From contig CANKZQ010000006.1 in NCBI GenBank assembly GCA_947488345.1, positions 1 to 64,000 of the forward strand: 64,000 bases of DNA, in the 5' to 3' direction. This stretch comes from an uncultured Flavobacteriaceae bacterium (GTDB lineage: Bacteria; Bacteroidota; Bacteroidia; Flavobacteriales; Flavobacteriaceae). The notes beneath the pieces were generated by a model. The model saw only the letters and a program-made list of their open reading frames with translations. It had not been told where the DNA came from and did not search any database. Shown piece by piece: positions 31,512-40,714 of this stretch. Each line of letters starts with the position of its first letter. Position 1 is the stretch's first letter. A program made the translations under genes and the position numbers.

Positions 31512-33551
31512 TTAATTAAATAAATCTTTCAATATAGAATCATCAACACTGTTGGGAAGTGTAACCTTTAAATTTGCTTCACTTTGCATAGCTCGTTTAA
31601 TGGCGAAAATAGCCTCTTTATTACGAGCCCAACTACGTCTTGATATTCCGTTGTTTACATCCCAAAACAGCATTGCTTTGAGACGTTTACCAGCTTCTAT
31701 AGTTCCATCAAGAACCATGCCGAAACCACCGTTTATTACCTCGCCCCAACCAACACCGCCACCGTTATGAATGGAGACCCAAGTTGCACCTCTAAAACTA
31801 TCACCAATGACATTATGAATTGCCATATCAGCAGTAAATCGCGAGCCATCATAAATATTCGATGTTTCCCTAAAAGGAGAGTCTGTACCCGAAACATCAT
31901 GGTGGTCTCTTCCTAGCACTACCGGGCCAATCTCTTTCTTCGCAATAGCATTATTAAAAGCCTCGGCAATTTTCATACGCCCTTCAGCATCGGCATACAA
32001 AATACGCGCCTGAGAACCCACGACTAAGTTGTTCTCTTGCGCCCCACGTATCCATTGAATATTGTCAGCTAGCTGTTGCTGAATTTCGGGAGGTGCTGTC
32101 TTTTTTAATACAGTTAAGATGTCACAAGCAATGGCATCCGTTTTGGCTAAATCTTCGGGGTCACCAGAGACACAAACCCAACGAAAGGGCCCAAAGCCAT
32201 AATCGAAGCACATGGGTCCCATGATATCTTGTACATAGCTCGGGTAGGCAAACACGTCGTCGTCAATTTCGGTCGCATTGTTGTTGCAATAATTGCCTTC
32301 GTTATCTTTATGAACCAAGGCGCCTGCGCGCGAAGCTTCTAACAAAAAGGCATTTCCATAATCAAAAAAATAGGTTCCTTTGGCGGTATGTTTATTAATG
32401 GCATTAGCTTGACGTCGTAAACTTTGCTGTACTTTCTCTTTAAATAGGGTCGGATTTTCAGCCATGAGCACATTGGCATCTTCATATGATAAATCTACCG
32501 GATAGTAACCGCCTGCCCATGGGTTATGTAAGGAGGTTTGATCTGAACCCAAATCAACATAGATACCAGCAGTATCAAATCGCTCCCAAACATCAACAAT
32601 ATTACCAGCATAAGCAATAGATACTACTTCTTTGGCTGTTTTTGCTTGGGTAACACGTGCAACTAGGGCATCCAAATCATCAATCACTTCATCAACCCAT
32701 CCTTGCGAATGACGTGTGTGAACAGCTTTCTCATTGACTTCGGCGCATACGGTAATGCAGCCTGCGATGTTTCCTGCTTTTGGCTGCGCGCCACTCATAC
32801 CGCCAAGTCCAGAAGTGACAAAAAGCTTTCCGTCAAGGCCTTCACCATCTTTAGAAATTTTGCGACCTCCATTCAATACCGTAATCGTAGTACCATGCAC
32901 GATACCTTGCGGCCCAATATACATATAGCTTCCTGCGGTCATTTGCCCGTATTGGGTGACACCCAGGGCGTTGAATTTTTCCCAATCATCGGGTTTCGAG
33001 TAATTAGGAATCATCATACCATTAGTGACTACCACTCGCGGTGCTTCTGAATGCGATGGAAACAAGCCCATCGGATGCCCAGAATACATCACCAAGGTTT
33101 GCTCATCATTCATTTGCGCCAAGTATTGCATGGTGAGCAGATACTGTGCCCAGTTTTGAAAAACGGCTCCATTACCACCATAGGTAATCAGCTCACGTGG
33201 ATGCTGAGCAACGGCATCGTCTAAATTATTTTGAATCATATGCATAATGGCCTTAGCTTGTAACGAAGTACCTGGATAGGCATCTATCGGTCTTGCATAG
33301 ATTTTATACGTAGGGCGAAAACGATACATATAGATTCTGCCGTATGTTGTTAATTCTGCAGCAAATTCTTTACTTAAGATCGCGTGGTGTCGATCATCAA
33401 AATAACGCAAGGCATTGCGAATCGCCAATTCCTTTTCGGCAGAGGTCAAGATATCTTTTCGTTTCGGAGCGTGATTGATGCCCGCTTCAAAAGGTTGTAA
33501 TTCAGGTAATTCGTTAGGGATACCCTGTAGAATATGTGTTTTAAATGTCAT
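31512..33551 (-). CDS. hutU: Urocanate hydratase
   Basis: A 679-residue protein, the long Bacteroidota form of urocanase (the usual Proteobacteria form is about 555). It converts urocanate to imidazolone propionate in histidine degradation, with NAD+ as tightly bound cofactor. Recognisable parts include ITYGGNGAVFQNWAQYLL, MYSGHPMGLFPSH, YIGPQGIVHGTTITVLNGG, LFVTSGLGGMSGAQPKAGNIAG, SVGSDQT-like VDLGSDQTSLHNPWAGGYYPV and the C-terminal GRDHHDVSGTDSPFRET with WVSIHNGGGVGWGEVINGG. No other hut genes lie nearby. An inverted repeat stands just before its start. Confidence 0.96.
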   Translation of the reverse strand: MTFKTHILQGIPNELPELQPFEAGINHAPKRKDILTSAEKELAIRNALRYFDDRHHAILSKEFAAELTTYGRIYMYRFRPTYKIYARPIDAYPGTSLQAKAIMHMIQNNLDDAVAQHPRELITYGGNGAVFQNWAQYLLTMQYLAQMNDEQTLVMYSGHPMGLFPSHSEAPRVVVTNGMMIPNYSKPDDWEKFNALGVTQYGQMTAGSYMYIGPQGIVHGTTITVLNGGRKISKDGEGLDGKLFVTSGLGGMSGAQPKAGNIAGCITVCAEVNEKAVHTRHSQGWVDEVIDDLDALVARVTQAKTAKEVVSIAYAGNIVDVWERFDTAGIYVDLGSDQTSLHNPWAGGYYPVDLSYEDANVLMAENPTLFKEKVQQSLRRQANAINKHTAKGTYFFDYGNAFLLEASRAGALVHKDNEGNYCNNNATEIDDDVFAYPSYVQDIMGPMCFDYGFGPFRWVCVSGDPEDLAKTDAIACDILTVLKKTAPPEIQQQLADNIQWIRGAQENNLVVGSQARILYADAEGRMKIAEAFNNAIAKKEIGPVVLGRDHHDVSGTDSPFRETSNIYDGSRFTADMAIHNVIGDSFRGATWVSIHNGGGVGWGEVINGGFGMVLDGTIEAGKRLKAMLFWDVNNGISRRSWARNKEAIFAIKRAMQSEANLKVTLPNSVDDSILKDLFN

Positions 33552-33566
33552 GATATGAGTGCTTGG

Positions 33567-33601
33567 ATTACTTTAATTAGGATGAAATTTTCTAAAGTAA
33601 T
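33567..33601. promoter_or_regulatory. Inverted repeat upstream of hutU
   Basis: ATTACTTTA (33567-33575) and TAAAGTAAT (33593-33601), exact 9-bp arms, 17-bp spacer, 16-50 bp before the hutU start. A possible operator. Confidence 0.4.
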
Positions 33602-33695
33602 AGCAGCTAAGGATAGCGCGTCGGAACTCTATGAAATGAGTTTGCGATCGCATTTTTATATGTCATGTTGAACGTATCCAAAACACGGGTATTTA

Positions 33696-33899
<204 letters not shown>

Positions 33900-33975
33900 T
33901 TAAACAGGCCTGTTCGTGGTTTCGATAGTTAGAAATAAAGTCCCGAAATTAAAAATGCTTTGTTAAATTTGTGCT

Positions 33976-34668
33976 ATGAGAACACCGCATGAAATACCTT
34001 CTGAGAAGAAATCCATAGTAATGATGGGAGCCACAGGAGCTGTGGGGGGAGAGGTGTTGAAAACGCTGTTGCAAAGCGTAGATATTCAAAAACTCACCTT
34101 GCTTGGGCGTCGGGTGTTACCCGATATAAAAGTACCTTTTATTGCTCAGCATATTATCGATATTGGTGAAGTTGCTACCTATGAAACCCTTGTCGGGGGT
34201 CACACACACGCTATTTGTACCTTAGGGGTAGGAGAGCCCTCTAAAACAAGTAAAGAACATTTTATTAAGATTGATAAACTAGCGGTGATCGATTTCGCCA
34301 ACGTTTGTAAGGCACAAGGGGTGCGACATTTTGAGTTACTTGCTTCGGTAGGTATTAGTGCAAAGTCATCAAGTTTTTACCTACGCATCAAAGGAGAATT
34401 GGTCGAAGAATTAAAGGCCTTAAACTTCGAACGTTTGAGTATTTTTAAACCGTCAATGATCTTAACGCCAACCAATCGTTATGGGATATCTCAAGCCATT
34501 ACCTTGCGTGTTTGGCCATGGTTGAAACCAGTACTCATAAGCGGATTACGAAAATTTAGAGGAGTGAAAGTTGCTGACTTAGGCAAGGCAATGGCGATGA
34601 ATTTATTTGAAGAAAAGCAAGGGTATGAAGAGTTGGTTTGGGATGATTTCGAAAGGCTCTCTTCATGA
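33976..34668 (+). CDS. NAD(P)-binding Rossmann protein (HTATIP2/oxidoreductase-like atypical SDR)
   Basis: A 230-residue protein. VMMGATGAVGGEVLKTLL (about 16-33) is the GxxGxxG nucleotide-binding loop of atypical short-chain dehydrogenases. The sequence continues like HTATIP2/TIP30-type oxidoreductases (LGRRVLPD, CTLGVGEPSKTSKEHFIKIDKLAVIDFANVCKAQGVRHFELLASVGIS, FYLRIKGELVEEL). The substrate is unknown. It overlaps the next gene by 4 bp, so it is translationally coupled to the PLP enzyme. Confidence 0.83.
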   Translation: MRTPHEIPSEKKSIVMMGATGAVGGEVLKTLLQSVDIQKLTLLGRRVLPDIKVPFIAQHIIDIGEVATYETLVGGHTHAICTLGVGEPSKTSKEHFIKIDKLAVIDFANVCKAQGVRHFELLASVGISAKSSSFYLRIKGELVEELKALNFERLSIFKPSMILTPTNRYGISQAITLRVWPWLKPVLISGLRKFRGVKVADLGKAMAMNLFEEKQGYEELVWDDFERLSS

Positions 34669-35555
34669 TAGAAAGTGCCAATCAGTCTGTGACTTTTGAT
34701 AGCATTTCTTTGACCGTTAAACGGGAAGATCTAGTGCATCCTCAAATTTCAGGTAATAAGTATAGAAAGCTCAAATACAATCTCCTAGAGGCGCAACAAC
34801 GAGCGCATACAACCCTGCTCACTTTTGGTGGGGCCTATTCGAATCATATAGCGGCTACCGCTTTCGCGGGAAAAAAATATGGGTTTAAGACTATTGGCGT
34901 AATCCGTGGCGAAGAACTTAAAGAGAAGATATCGAGCAATGCAACGTTGCAGTATGCCCAAGAATGTGGTATGCAGTTCGAATTTGTTTCGAGAGAAGCC
35001 TATCGACAAAAAACAGAACCTTCAGTATTGCATCGACTGCAAGACAAATATGGTACTTTTTACTTAGTGCCAGAAGGCGGTACCAATGTCTTAGCGATTA
35101 AAGGATGTGAAGAAATTCTGACAGCAAGTGATGCTGTGTTTGATATTATTTGTAGTAGTGTGGGTACCGGAGGTACGATTGCCGGACTTATAAATTCCGC
35201 GCAAGCGCAGCAAAAAATACTTGGATTCTCTTCGTTAAAAGGTGATTTTTTAGATGCGGAAATTCAGAAATATACGACGCAAAAAAATTGGGAATTGATG
35301 ACCGACTATCATTTTGGTGGTTACGGTAAAATAAAACCCGAATTAATTACGTTTATCAATGAGTTCAAAGAAGAAACAGGCATTCCATTAGATCCGATTT
35401 ACACTGGCAAAATGTGTTATGGTATTGTAGATATGATACGACATGATTTGCTAGATAAAACGAAGCGAATATTGGTCATTCACACAGGAGGTTTGCAAGG
35501 AATACAAGGTATTAATGAAAAATTGAGGCGACAGCAATTGCCCTTAATAACGTAG
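34665..35555 (+). CDS. ACC deaminase/D-cysteine desulfhydrase-family PLP enzyme
   Basis: A 296-residue fold-type II PLP enzyme. SGNKYRKLKYNL (about 29-40) carries the Schiff-base lysine; LLTFGGAYSNHIAATAFAG (about 52-70) contains the Ser-Asn-His motif; SSVGTGGTIAGLINSA is the phosphate-binding glycine loop; and IHTGGLQGIQG closes the protein. The family deaminates 1-aminocyclopropane-1-carboxylate or D-cysteine to alpha-keto acids; which one cannot be told here, although D-cysteine desulfhydrase is the commoner activity. It shares a 4-bp overlap upstream and only 3 bp to the next gene. Confidence 0.9.
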   Translation: MIESANQSVTFDSISLTVKREDLVHPQISGNKYRKLKYNLLEAQQRAHTTLLTFGGAYSNHIAATAFAGKKYGFKTIGVIRGEELKEKISSNATLQYAQECGMQFEFVSREAYRQKTEPSVLHRLQDKYGTFYLVPEGGTNVLAIKGCEEILTASDAVFDIICSSVGTGGTIAGLINSAQAQQKILGFSSLKGDFLDAEIQKYTTQKNWELMTDYHFGGYGKIKPELITFINEFKEETGIPLDPIYTGKMCYGIVDMIRHDLLDKTKRILVIHTGGLQGIQGINEKLRRQQLPLIT

Positions 35556-35558
35556 CGA

Positions 35559-36434
35559 ATGAAGCAAATAATGATGATAGTAAGCATCGTGGCAGTGGTC
35601 ATGCTCACCAGTTGTGGCGCTAGTAAGAAAGCGAGTACGACAAAGCAACCAAGGTATATAGATGCACCTACAGAGACGGAGACGGTTGAAAAAGAAGATC
35701 CTAGGGTAGAGGATACCTCAGTGAAAGTAGAGAAAATTCCGTTAGCGGATGACTTGATCAATGATCTAAGAGCTCGAAAACCCCATTTAAGTAAAAGTAC
35801 AGGCGATTATATAGAAGAATATAATGATATCGCTATTGCGGAAATGCTACGCTATAAAATACCAGCGAGTATAACCTTGGCGCAAGGTATTTTAGAATCG
35901 AATAGTGGTAAAAGTAGATTGACGGTAAAAGGAAACAATCACTTTGGGGTAAAATGCCATCGCAGTTGGAAAGGAAAGCGTATTTACCATGACGATGATG
36001 CTAAGCAAGAATGTTTTCGAAAATATGAGCATCCACTAACATCTTTTAGAGATCACTCTTTATTTTTATTTGAACGAAAAAGATATGCAGCTTTGTTCGA
36101 TTTAAAATTAACGAACTATAAGGGTTGGGCAAGAGGTTTGAAGAGAGCGGGCTACGCAACTGATCCGAAATATCCTGTAAAACTGATTCAAATTATAGAA
36201 ACCTACGAACTGTATAAGTATGATAAATTCAATAAAAAGTATGCGGGCGGGGTAACCAGAGTATCAAAACCGAAGCCCAAGAAACCAGGATCTTATATTG
36301 TGGTGAAAAAAGGAGACACCTTATATTCCTTATCGAAGCGACATAAAATCTCGATAGACCGTTTGAAGTGGTTGAATGGTTTAAAGAGTAATAGCTTAGA
36401 CATCGGACAAGAATTGTTTATAGAAAAACAATAA
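35559..36434 (+). CDS. Glucosaminidase-LysM cell-wall hydrolase lipoprotein
   Basis: A 291-residue lipoprotein (VVMLTSC, Cys19). Residues about 70-225 are a glucosaminidase (FlgJ/LytG-like, GH73-type) domain: YNDIAIAEMLRYKIPASITLAQGILESNSGKSRL with the catalytic Glu in ILES, then NNHFGVKCH and a RSYxSxxxS-like CFRKYEHPLTSFRDHSLFL. Residues about 244-290 are a LysM repeat (YIVVKKGDTLYSLSKRH to IGQELFI) that binds peptidoglycan. It should trim septal or lateral wall glycans in the periplasm. Last gene of a three-gene operon. Confidence 0.93.
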   Translation: MKQIMMIVSIVAVVMLTSCGASKKASTTKQPRYIDAPTETETVEKEDPRVEDTSVKVEKIPLADDLINDLRARKPHLSKSTGDYIEEYNDIAIAEMLRYKIPASITLAQGILESNSGKSRLTVKGNNHFGVKCHRSWKGKRIYHDDDAKQECFRKYEHPLTSFRDHSLFLFERKRYAALFDLKLTNYKGWARGLKRAGYATDPKYPVKLIQIIETYELYKYDKFNKKYAGGVTRVSKPKPKKPGSYIVVKKGDTLYSLSKRHKISIDRLKWLNGLKSNSLDIGQELFIEKQ

Positions 36435-36463
36435 GAAAAGCACGGCTCTCGCCATGCTTTTCT
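36434..36463 (+). terminator. Rho-independent terminator
   Basis: AGAAAAGCA (36434-36442) pairs with TGCTTTTCT (36455-36463), with an inner GG/CC pair, right after the stop codon of the LysM gene. Confidence 0.7.
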
Positions 36464-36494
36464 ACACCAATTCAACCAAACTTACTACTTTTCT

Positions 36495-36541
36495 GATGAC
36501 GCGGATTTGCATTCTTATGACGCGGATTTGCAATCCGTGTC
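36495..36541. repeat. REP elements (two copies)
   Basis: GATGACGCGGATTTGC followed by ATGACGCGGATTTGCAATCCGTG: the same GCGGATT/AATCCG palindrome as the REP cluster at 45.6-47.9 kb. Confidence 0.6.
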
Positions 36542-36570
36542 CTTGAAATTTATAGTTAACTAATCAAAAA

Positions 36571-37020
36571 TTAAGATCTCCGTATCTGCTTACGTTGCTT
36601 CATTCGTTGTTGCTTGCGTTGCTTCATTTCTTTTCCTTTTTTCTTACGCGTTTTTTGCCAAGTTTCATACTGCTCGGCAGTCAATATTTGTTTCATCTCG
36701 GCTTTATGGGCGATCATCGCATCTAGCTGTTTGTTTTTTTGTTCAAAAAGTTGGTCGCTAGTAGGCTTCTGATCGCTATCTCTCATTTTTTTGCGCGCCT
36801 CTTTTTTTGCTTTGTGTTCGGCTACCTTTTGCTTGTTGATTGCGAGAATCTGTTGTTGTTGCTGTGCGTTTAAGTCCAATAACAAGGTCATTTTTTTTGT
36901 TTTTATGGTTGCTATTTGATCTACAGTGAACTCAGGTTTTTGTTGTTTTTTTCGTCCGTCTTGGGCAGCTACACTTAAAGTGAAAAGTGCTATAAGTGCC
37001 ATCGTCATAAATTTTTTCAT
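36571..37020 (-). CDS. Small secreted Spy/DUF4890-like protein
   Basis: 149 residues with a signal peptide (MKKFMTMALIALFTLSVAAQ) and a helical, Lys- and Gln-rich mature part: FTVDQIATIKTKKMTLLLDLNAQQQQQILAINKQ, then LDAMIAHKAEMKQILTAEQYETWQKTRKKKGKEMK. The pattern of two LTxEQ-like helices resembles the Spy/CpxP-like and DUF4890 periplasmic proteins of Bacteroidota. A role as a small periplasmic chaperone or stress protein is possible but inferred. The extremely basic C-terminus (RKQIRRS) is unusual. Confidence 0.75.
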   Translation of the reverse strand: MKKFMTMALIALFTLSVAAQDGRKKQQKPEFTVDQIATIKTKKMTLLLDLNAQQQQQILAINKQKVAEHKAKKEARKKMRDSDQKPTSDQLFEQKNKQLDAMIAHKAEMKQILTAEQYETWQKTRKKKGKEMKQRKQQRMKQRKQIRRS

Positions 37021-37160
37021 GTTTTAATTTTTTACTGTTTATATACTGTGTTTGGCTTTTTGACTCATGATTATTTAAAAGGTTTAAAAGAAGCGAAGGC
37101 TTTAACAGGGTTTTAACTTTTAACAATGCTTTGTTATGCTCAATGTAGAGTTCGGTTTTT

Positions 37161-37190
37161 TACCATTTATTAGAAAAAATATACCATTTA
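37161..37190 (+). promoter_or_regulatory. Direct repeats spaced 21 bp (LytTR-type site)
   Basis: TACCATTTA at 37161-37169 and again at 37182-37190, exactly 21 bp apart (two helical turns), about 150 bp before the RHS-type gene. The spacing is typical for LytTR response regulators. Confidence 0.4.
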
Positions 37191-37338
37191 CCCGAAAAAG
37201 GTACTACTCAAACTAATTCGCCAAAAAAAGTTCAATAATCGTTTCTAGCTTTATAGTCGAATTGATAATACTCCAAAATTATCTGTTCAAATAATGGTTT
37301 CCCCAAAAGCCCCGTATTCATTTTTTAAAGATTTATCT

Positions 37339-40300
37339 ATGATTAAAAAAGCCCTCCTATCGCTTGTTTTGGCATGTGCAACATTACTATTGCCAGCTCA
37401 AATTTCTGATTATGACATGCCCGAAATTATTGCACCTTCGCCTACCGTATCAAATTTGATGCGCTTCGAAGAAGTACCCGTCAATTACTATACAGGGCAA
37501 CCTGATATATCTATTCCTTTATTTTCAAAACAACTCGATAAAGGATTGAGTTTAAATCTGGCCTTGCGTTATAATACTCAAGGCGTGATGATCGATAATC
37601 TTTCAGGATGGGTAGGCACCGGTTGGTCTATGGAAATAGGAGGCGTGATCTCGAGAACCGTACGAGGAATACCGGATGAATTCAAAAAAACAGTGAATTC
37701 ACCAACGAAAACGGGCGTTTTACACAACCCCGATTTTTGGAATTACAATAACTTGGATATAAATCAAAAAGAAGAATTTAATTGGAATGCCAAAGGAACA
37801 CCATTGGATAATTATGATACCGAACTCGATTTGTATCAGTTTAGTTTGTTAGGCACTAGTGGTCGATTTATTATTGTAAAGGAAGCGGGTGTTCTTAAAG
37901 CCAAGTTATTGTCTAAAGATCAGAATGTTAAAATTCATCTCATTTATGACACAACTACTTACGCTATGAATAGTTTTGTAATTACAGATGCCTACGGATA
38001 TAAATATACTTTCGATGAAAAAGAGGTAACAACATCAACTACCACCACGACGCATAAATATCAAGGTGATTTCAATTTTACACCATTAAGTATAGGAAGT
38101 AACGAAGCCGTAGTTGTAAATACTTCGGCTTGGCATCTATCTAAAGTAACTACAAGCAATAATATAGAATTAGCCAGTATTGATTATATTTCTAAAGTAC
38201 ATGCCTACTATGCGCCAACGACAACTACTATTAATGATATTCAAGAAGATGTATCTTTTAATTTTTTACAAAATGCCTATAATAAGTCTATTCTAAAACC
38301 GGCAGAATCAAGAACTAAATATTATACAAGTATTCAATCTCTAAAACCAACCAAAATCACTTTTAAAGATGATACAAGCGTTGAGTTTCTTACAGGAAAT
38401 AATCATCCGGAAACGAATGGTTCTATCTTACAAGATGTTATTATAAATGATAAAACGGGTACCGAAAACAAGAGATATGAACTAACGTATAGTACCATTG
38501 TAGGTCGTTTATGGTTAGATAAGGTCGATGAAAAAGCAGGTTCAGAAACCTTGAGTCATACCTTAGATTATATTGATAAAAATGGATTATCAACCTATGG
38601 CTCAGCTTCGAGTGACGTTTGGGGGTATAATAATGCAACAACGTCGACTTCAAGTGCCTGTACAGGTGGATTGACCTACGATCCAAATGCCATTAAAAAA
38701 GGCTTGTTATGGAAGATTACCTATCCTACTGGAGGTAGCAAAGAGTTTGTTTTTGAGCCGAATACCTTTTCATATGAAGGGAATCAAGTAATTCCACCTT
38801 CGGATTATTTGTTAAGCCCCATTAATGTGTCGGCGGCTGAGATCACGCGAAATTTTTGGGCAACAGATCATCAAATTTATAGTTTACCTCAAACGGTGAC
38901 TTTTACACACGCACACAATGTATATATATCCGTATCGCTCACGAATGGGGCTGGCTACACCCAACACTATTTGATGGCTTTGAACAAGACGGATGGTACT
39001 GACGATAATATTGTTACTCTCGATAACACAAATTGTAAGTCAGTACCCGTCGTAGCTGGCACCTATCAACTAAAACTTATACCCTCTGGGTCGAATACCT
39101 TAGATCCGCATACGGTATCGGGATCTGTTCGATTGGATTATGGCATTCAAAACGCGACAGTTTCAGAGTCTTTATTGGGCGGAGGCGTTCGTATCAAAGA
39201 GATTGTTTTTAAAGACGTGCTTACAGAAGCTAGAAAAATCTTATATGATTATAGTGATCCTACTAATAGTAACAAGTCTTCCGGAGCAGTCGATTCGAGA
39301 CAAGGTAATCTATCGAAAGATTATCCGTTTCAAACGAAGAAAAAATTATTCAGTACCACAGAAAATATACCGGCTGCTTTTGGAAATAATACGATTACCT
39401 ACGATATAAAGACGAAAGGCGCTAATGCACAATTAACGAAAGGAAGTTATATAGGATATAAAAATGTAAAAGTTTCAGAAGAGAATAATGGATACTCTTT
39501 ATATACCTATACCACCCCTCAAGATTATCCAAGTCCGAGTGGTGTTTTTACCTACCCTTTTAAACCTTACCCTAATTTAGACCATAAAAGAGGGCAATTA
39601 CAAAAAAGTAAGGTTTTTAATCATAGTGGTAATCAGCTCAAAGAGGTTGCAAATACCTATACAAATTACGAAGAAACGATTAATACTTCTATCAAAGTAA
39701 CTGATGAAGAGCAATGTTATTATTCTCAGTTTTATGATACCTACGCCAACTATATTTCTAACACTCCTACGAACACTCCTACATGTGTGGGAGGTTTTGG
39801 GTGTGGAATACTATTTACCAACTGCGGGAATATTATGATTTCGTACAGTGATGCTATTGAGTCAAGTTATAATCGGGTAGTAGAAACGGCTACTAAAGAT
39901 TATACCTATGATAATTTGAACAATCAATTAATCACCGAAAGAGTAGAGCAGTATGGGTATAACAGTACTAATTTTCAACAGAATGATGTTACCACCTATT
40001 TTGAAGGAGTTGGTATCAATGAACCCTATTATAGAACGCAAACATTCTTTCCGGTAGGTGGTTATCCGAGTAGTGATTATACCAGTACCCAAAATGCTGC
40101 GATTAGTAAAATGGTCACATTAAATAAAATAAATGTTCCTATTTACACGAAAACTTATAAAAACAATACCCTCTTAACAAAGTCTCAAAATGTTTTTAGA
40201 GAGTATTTTCCCGATTTAGTAGAGCTAGAAGAAGTAAAAACAGCCAAGGGGACTCAAGGTTTAGAGAGTCGTTTAACCTACCACAGTTATTATGACAATG

Positions 40301-40707
40301 GTAAAGTCAAAGAGGTGAGTAAAAAAGATGGTTCTAGAACTGTATATATCTGGGGTTATAACGAAACCTTGCCTATCGCAAAGATTGATAACGCTACCTA
40401 TGCAGAGGTATCAAGTCAAATTAACAATCTTCATACAGAATCGAACAATGACAATGACAGCACATTTGGTGCCGCAGGTACGGAAGGTGCTTTACGAGAA
40501 GCTTTAAAAATATTAAGAAATACATCGTCGTTGTCAGATGCCTTGGTCACCACCTTTACTTATGATCCCGTCAAAGGGGTCACGAGCGTCACCGACCCCA
40601 CGGGGCAAACCATGTATTATCATTATGACAGTTTAAATAGACTAGAAATGGTAACCGATATAGATAACAAAGTAATTAGTAAGAATACGTATAACTATAA
40701 AAACTAA
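37339..40707 (+). CDS. SpvB/RHS-type surface protein, first of a pair
   Basis: About 1122 residues from the ATG at 37339, chosen because it opens a signal peptide MIKKALLSLVLACATLLLPAQ (a longer frame starts at 37294). The N-terminus is the SpvB-like start common in Bacteroidota RHS systems: RFEEVPVNYYTGQPDISIPLFSKQL, LALRYNTQGV and LSGWVGTGWSMEIGGVISRTVRG. The end has degenerate YD repeats (YIWGYNETLPIAKIDNATY, VTDPTGQTMYYHYDSLNRLEMVTDIDNKV). There is no toxin tip; together with the next gene (7 bp downstream) it should form the shell that is completed by the RHS protein. Confidence 0.88.
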   Translation: MIKKALLSLVLACATLLLPAQISDYDMPEIIAPSPTVSNLMRFEEVPVNYYTGQPDISIPLFSKQLDKGLSLNLALRYNTQGVMIDNLSGWVGTGWSMEIGGVISRTVRGIPDEFKKTVNSPTKTGVLHNPDFWNYNNLDINQKEEFNWNAKGTPLDNYDTELDLYQFSLLGTSGRFIIVKEAGVLKAKLLSKDQNVKIHLIYDTTTYAMNSFVITDAYGYKYTFDEKEVTTSTTTTTHKYQGDFNFTPLSIGSNEAVVVNTSAWHLSKVTTSNNIELASIDYISKVHAYYAPTTTTINDIQEDVSFNFLQNAYNKSILKPAESRTKYYTSIQSLKPTKITFKDDTSVEFLTGNNHPETNGSILQDVIINDKTGTENKRYELTYSTIVGRLWLDKVDEKAGSETLSHTLDYIDKNGLSTYGSASSDVWGYNNATTSTSSACTGGLTYDPNAIKKGLLWKITYPTGGSKEFVFEPNTFSYEGNQVIPPSDYLLSPINVSAAEITRNFWATDHQIYSLPQTVTFTHAHNVYISVSLTNGAGYTQHYLMALNKTDGTDDNIVTLDNTNCKSVPVVAGTYQLKLIPSGSNTLDPHTVSGSVRLDYGIQNATVSESLLGGGVRIKEIVFKDVLTEARKILYDYSDPTNSNKSSGAVDSRQGNLSKDYPFQTKKKLFSTTENIPAAFGNNTITYDIKTKGANAQLTKGSYIGYKNVKVSEENNGYSLYTYTTPQDYPSPSGVFTYPFKPYPNLDHKRGQLQKSKVFNHSGNQLKEVANTYTNYEETINTSIKVTDEEQCYYSQFYDTYANYISNTPTNTPTCVGGFGCGILFTNCGNIMISYSDAIESSYNRVVETATKDYTYDNLNNQLITERVEQYGYNSTNFQQNDVTTYFEGVGINEPYYRTQTFFPVGGYPSSDYTSTQNAAISKMVTLNKINVPIYTKTYKNNTLLTKSQNVFREYFPDLVELEEVKTAKGTQGLESRLTYHSYYDNGKVKEVSKKDGSRTVYIWGYNETLPIAKIDNATYAEVSSQINNLHTESNNDNDSTFGAAGTEGALREALKILRNTSSLSDALVTTFTYDPVKGVTSVTDPTGQTMYYHYDSLNRLEMVTDIDNKVISKNTYNYKN

Positions 40708-40714
40708 AAGCCTT

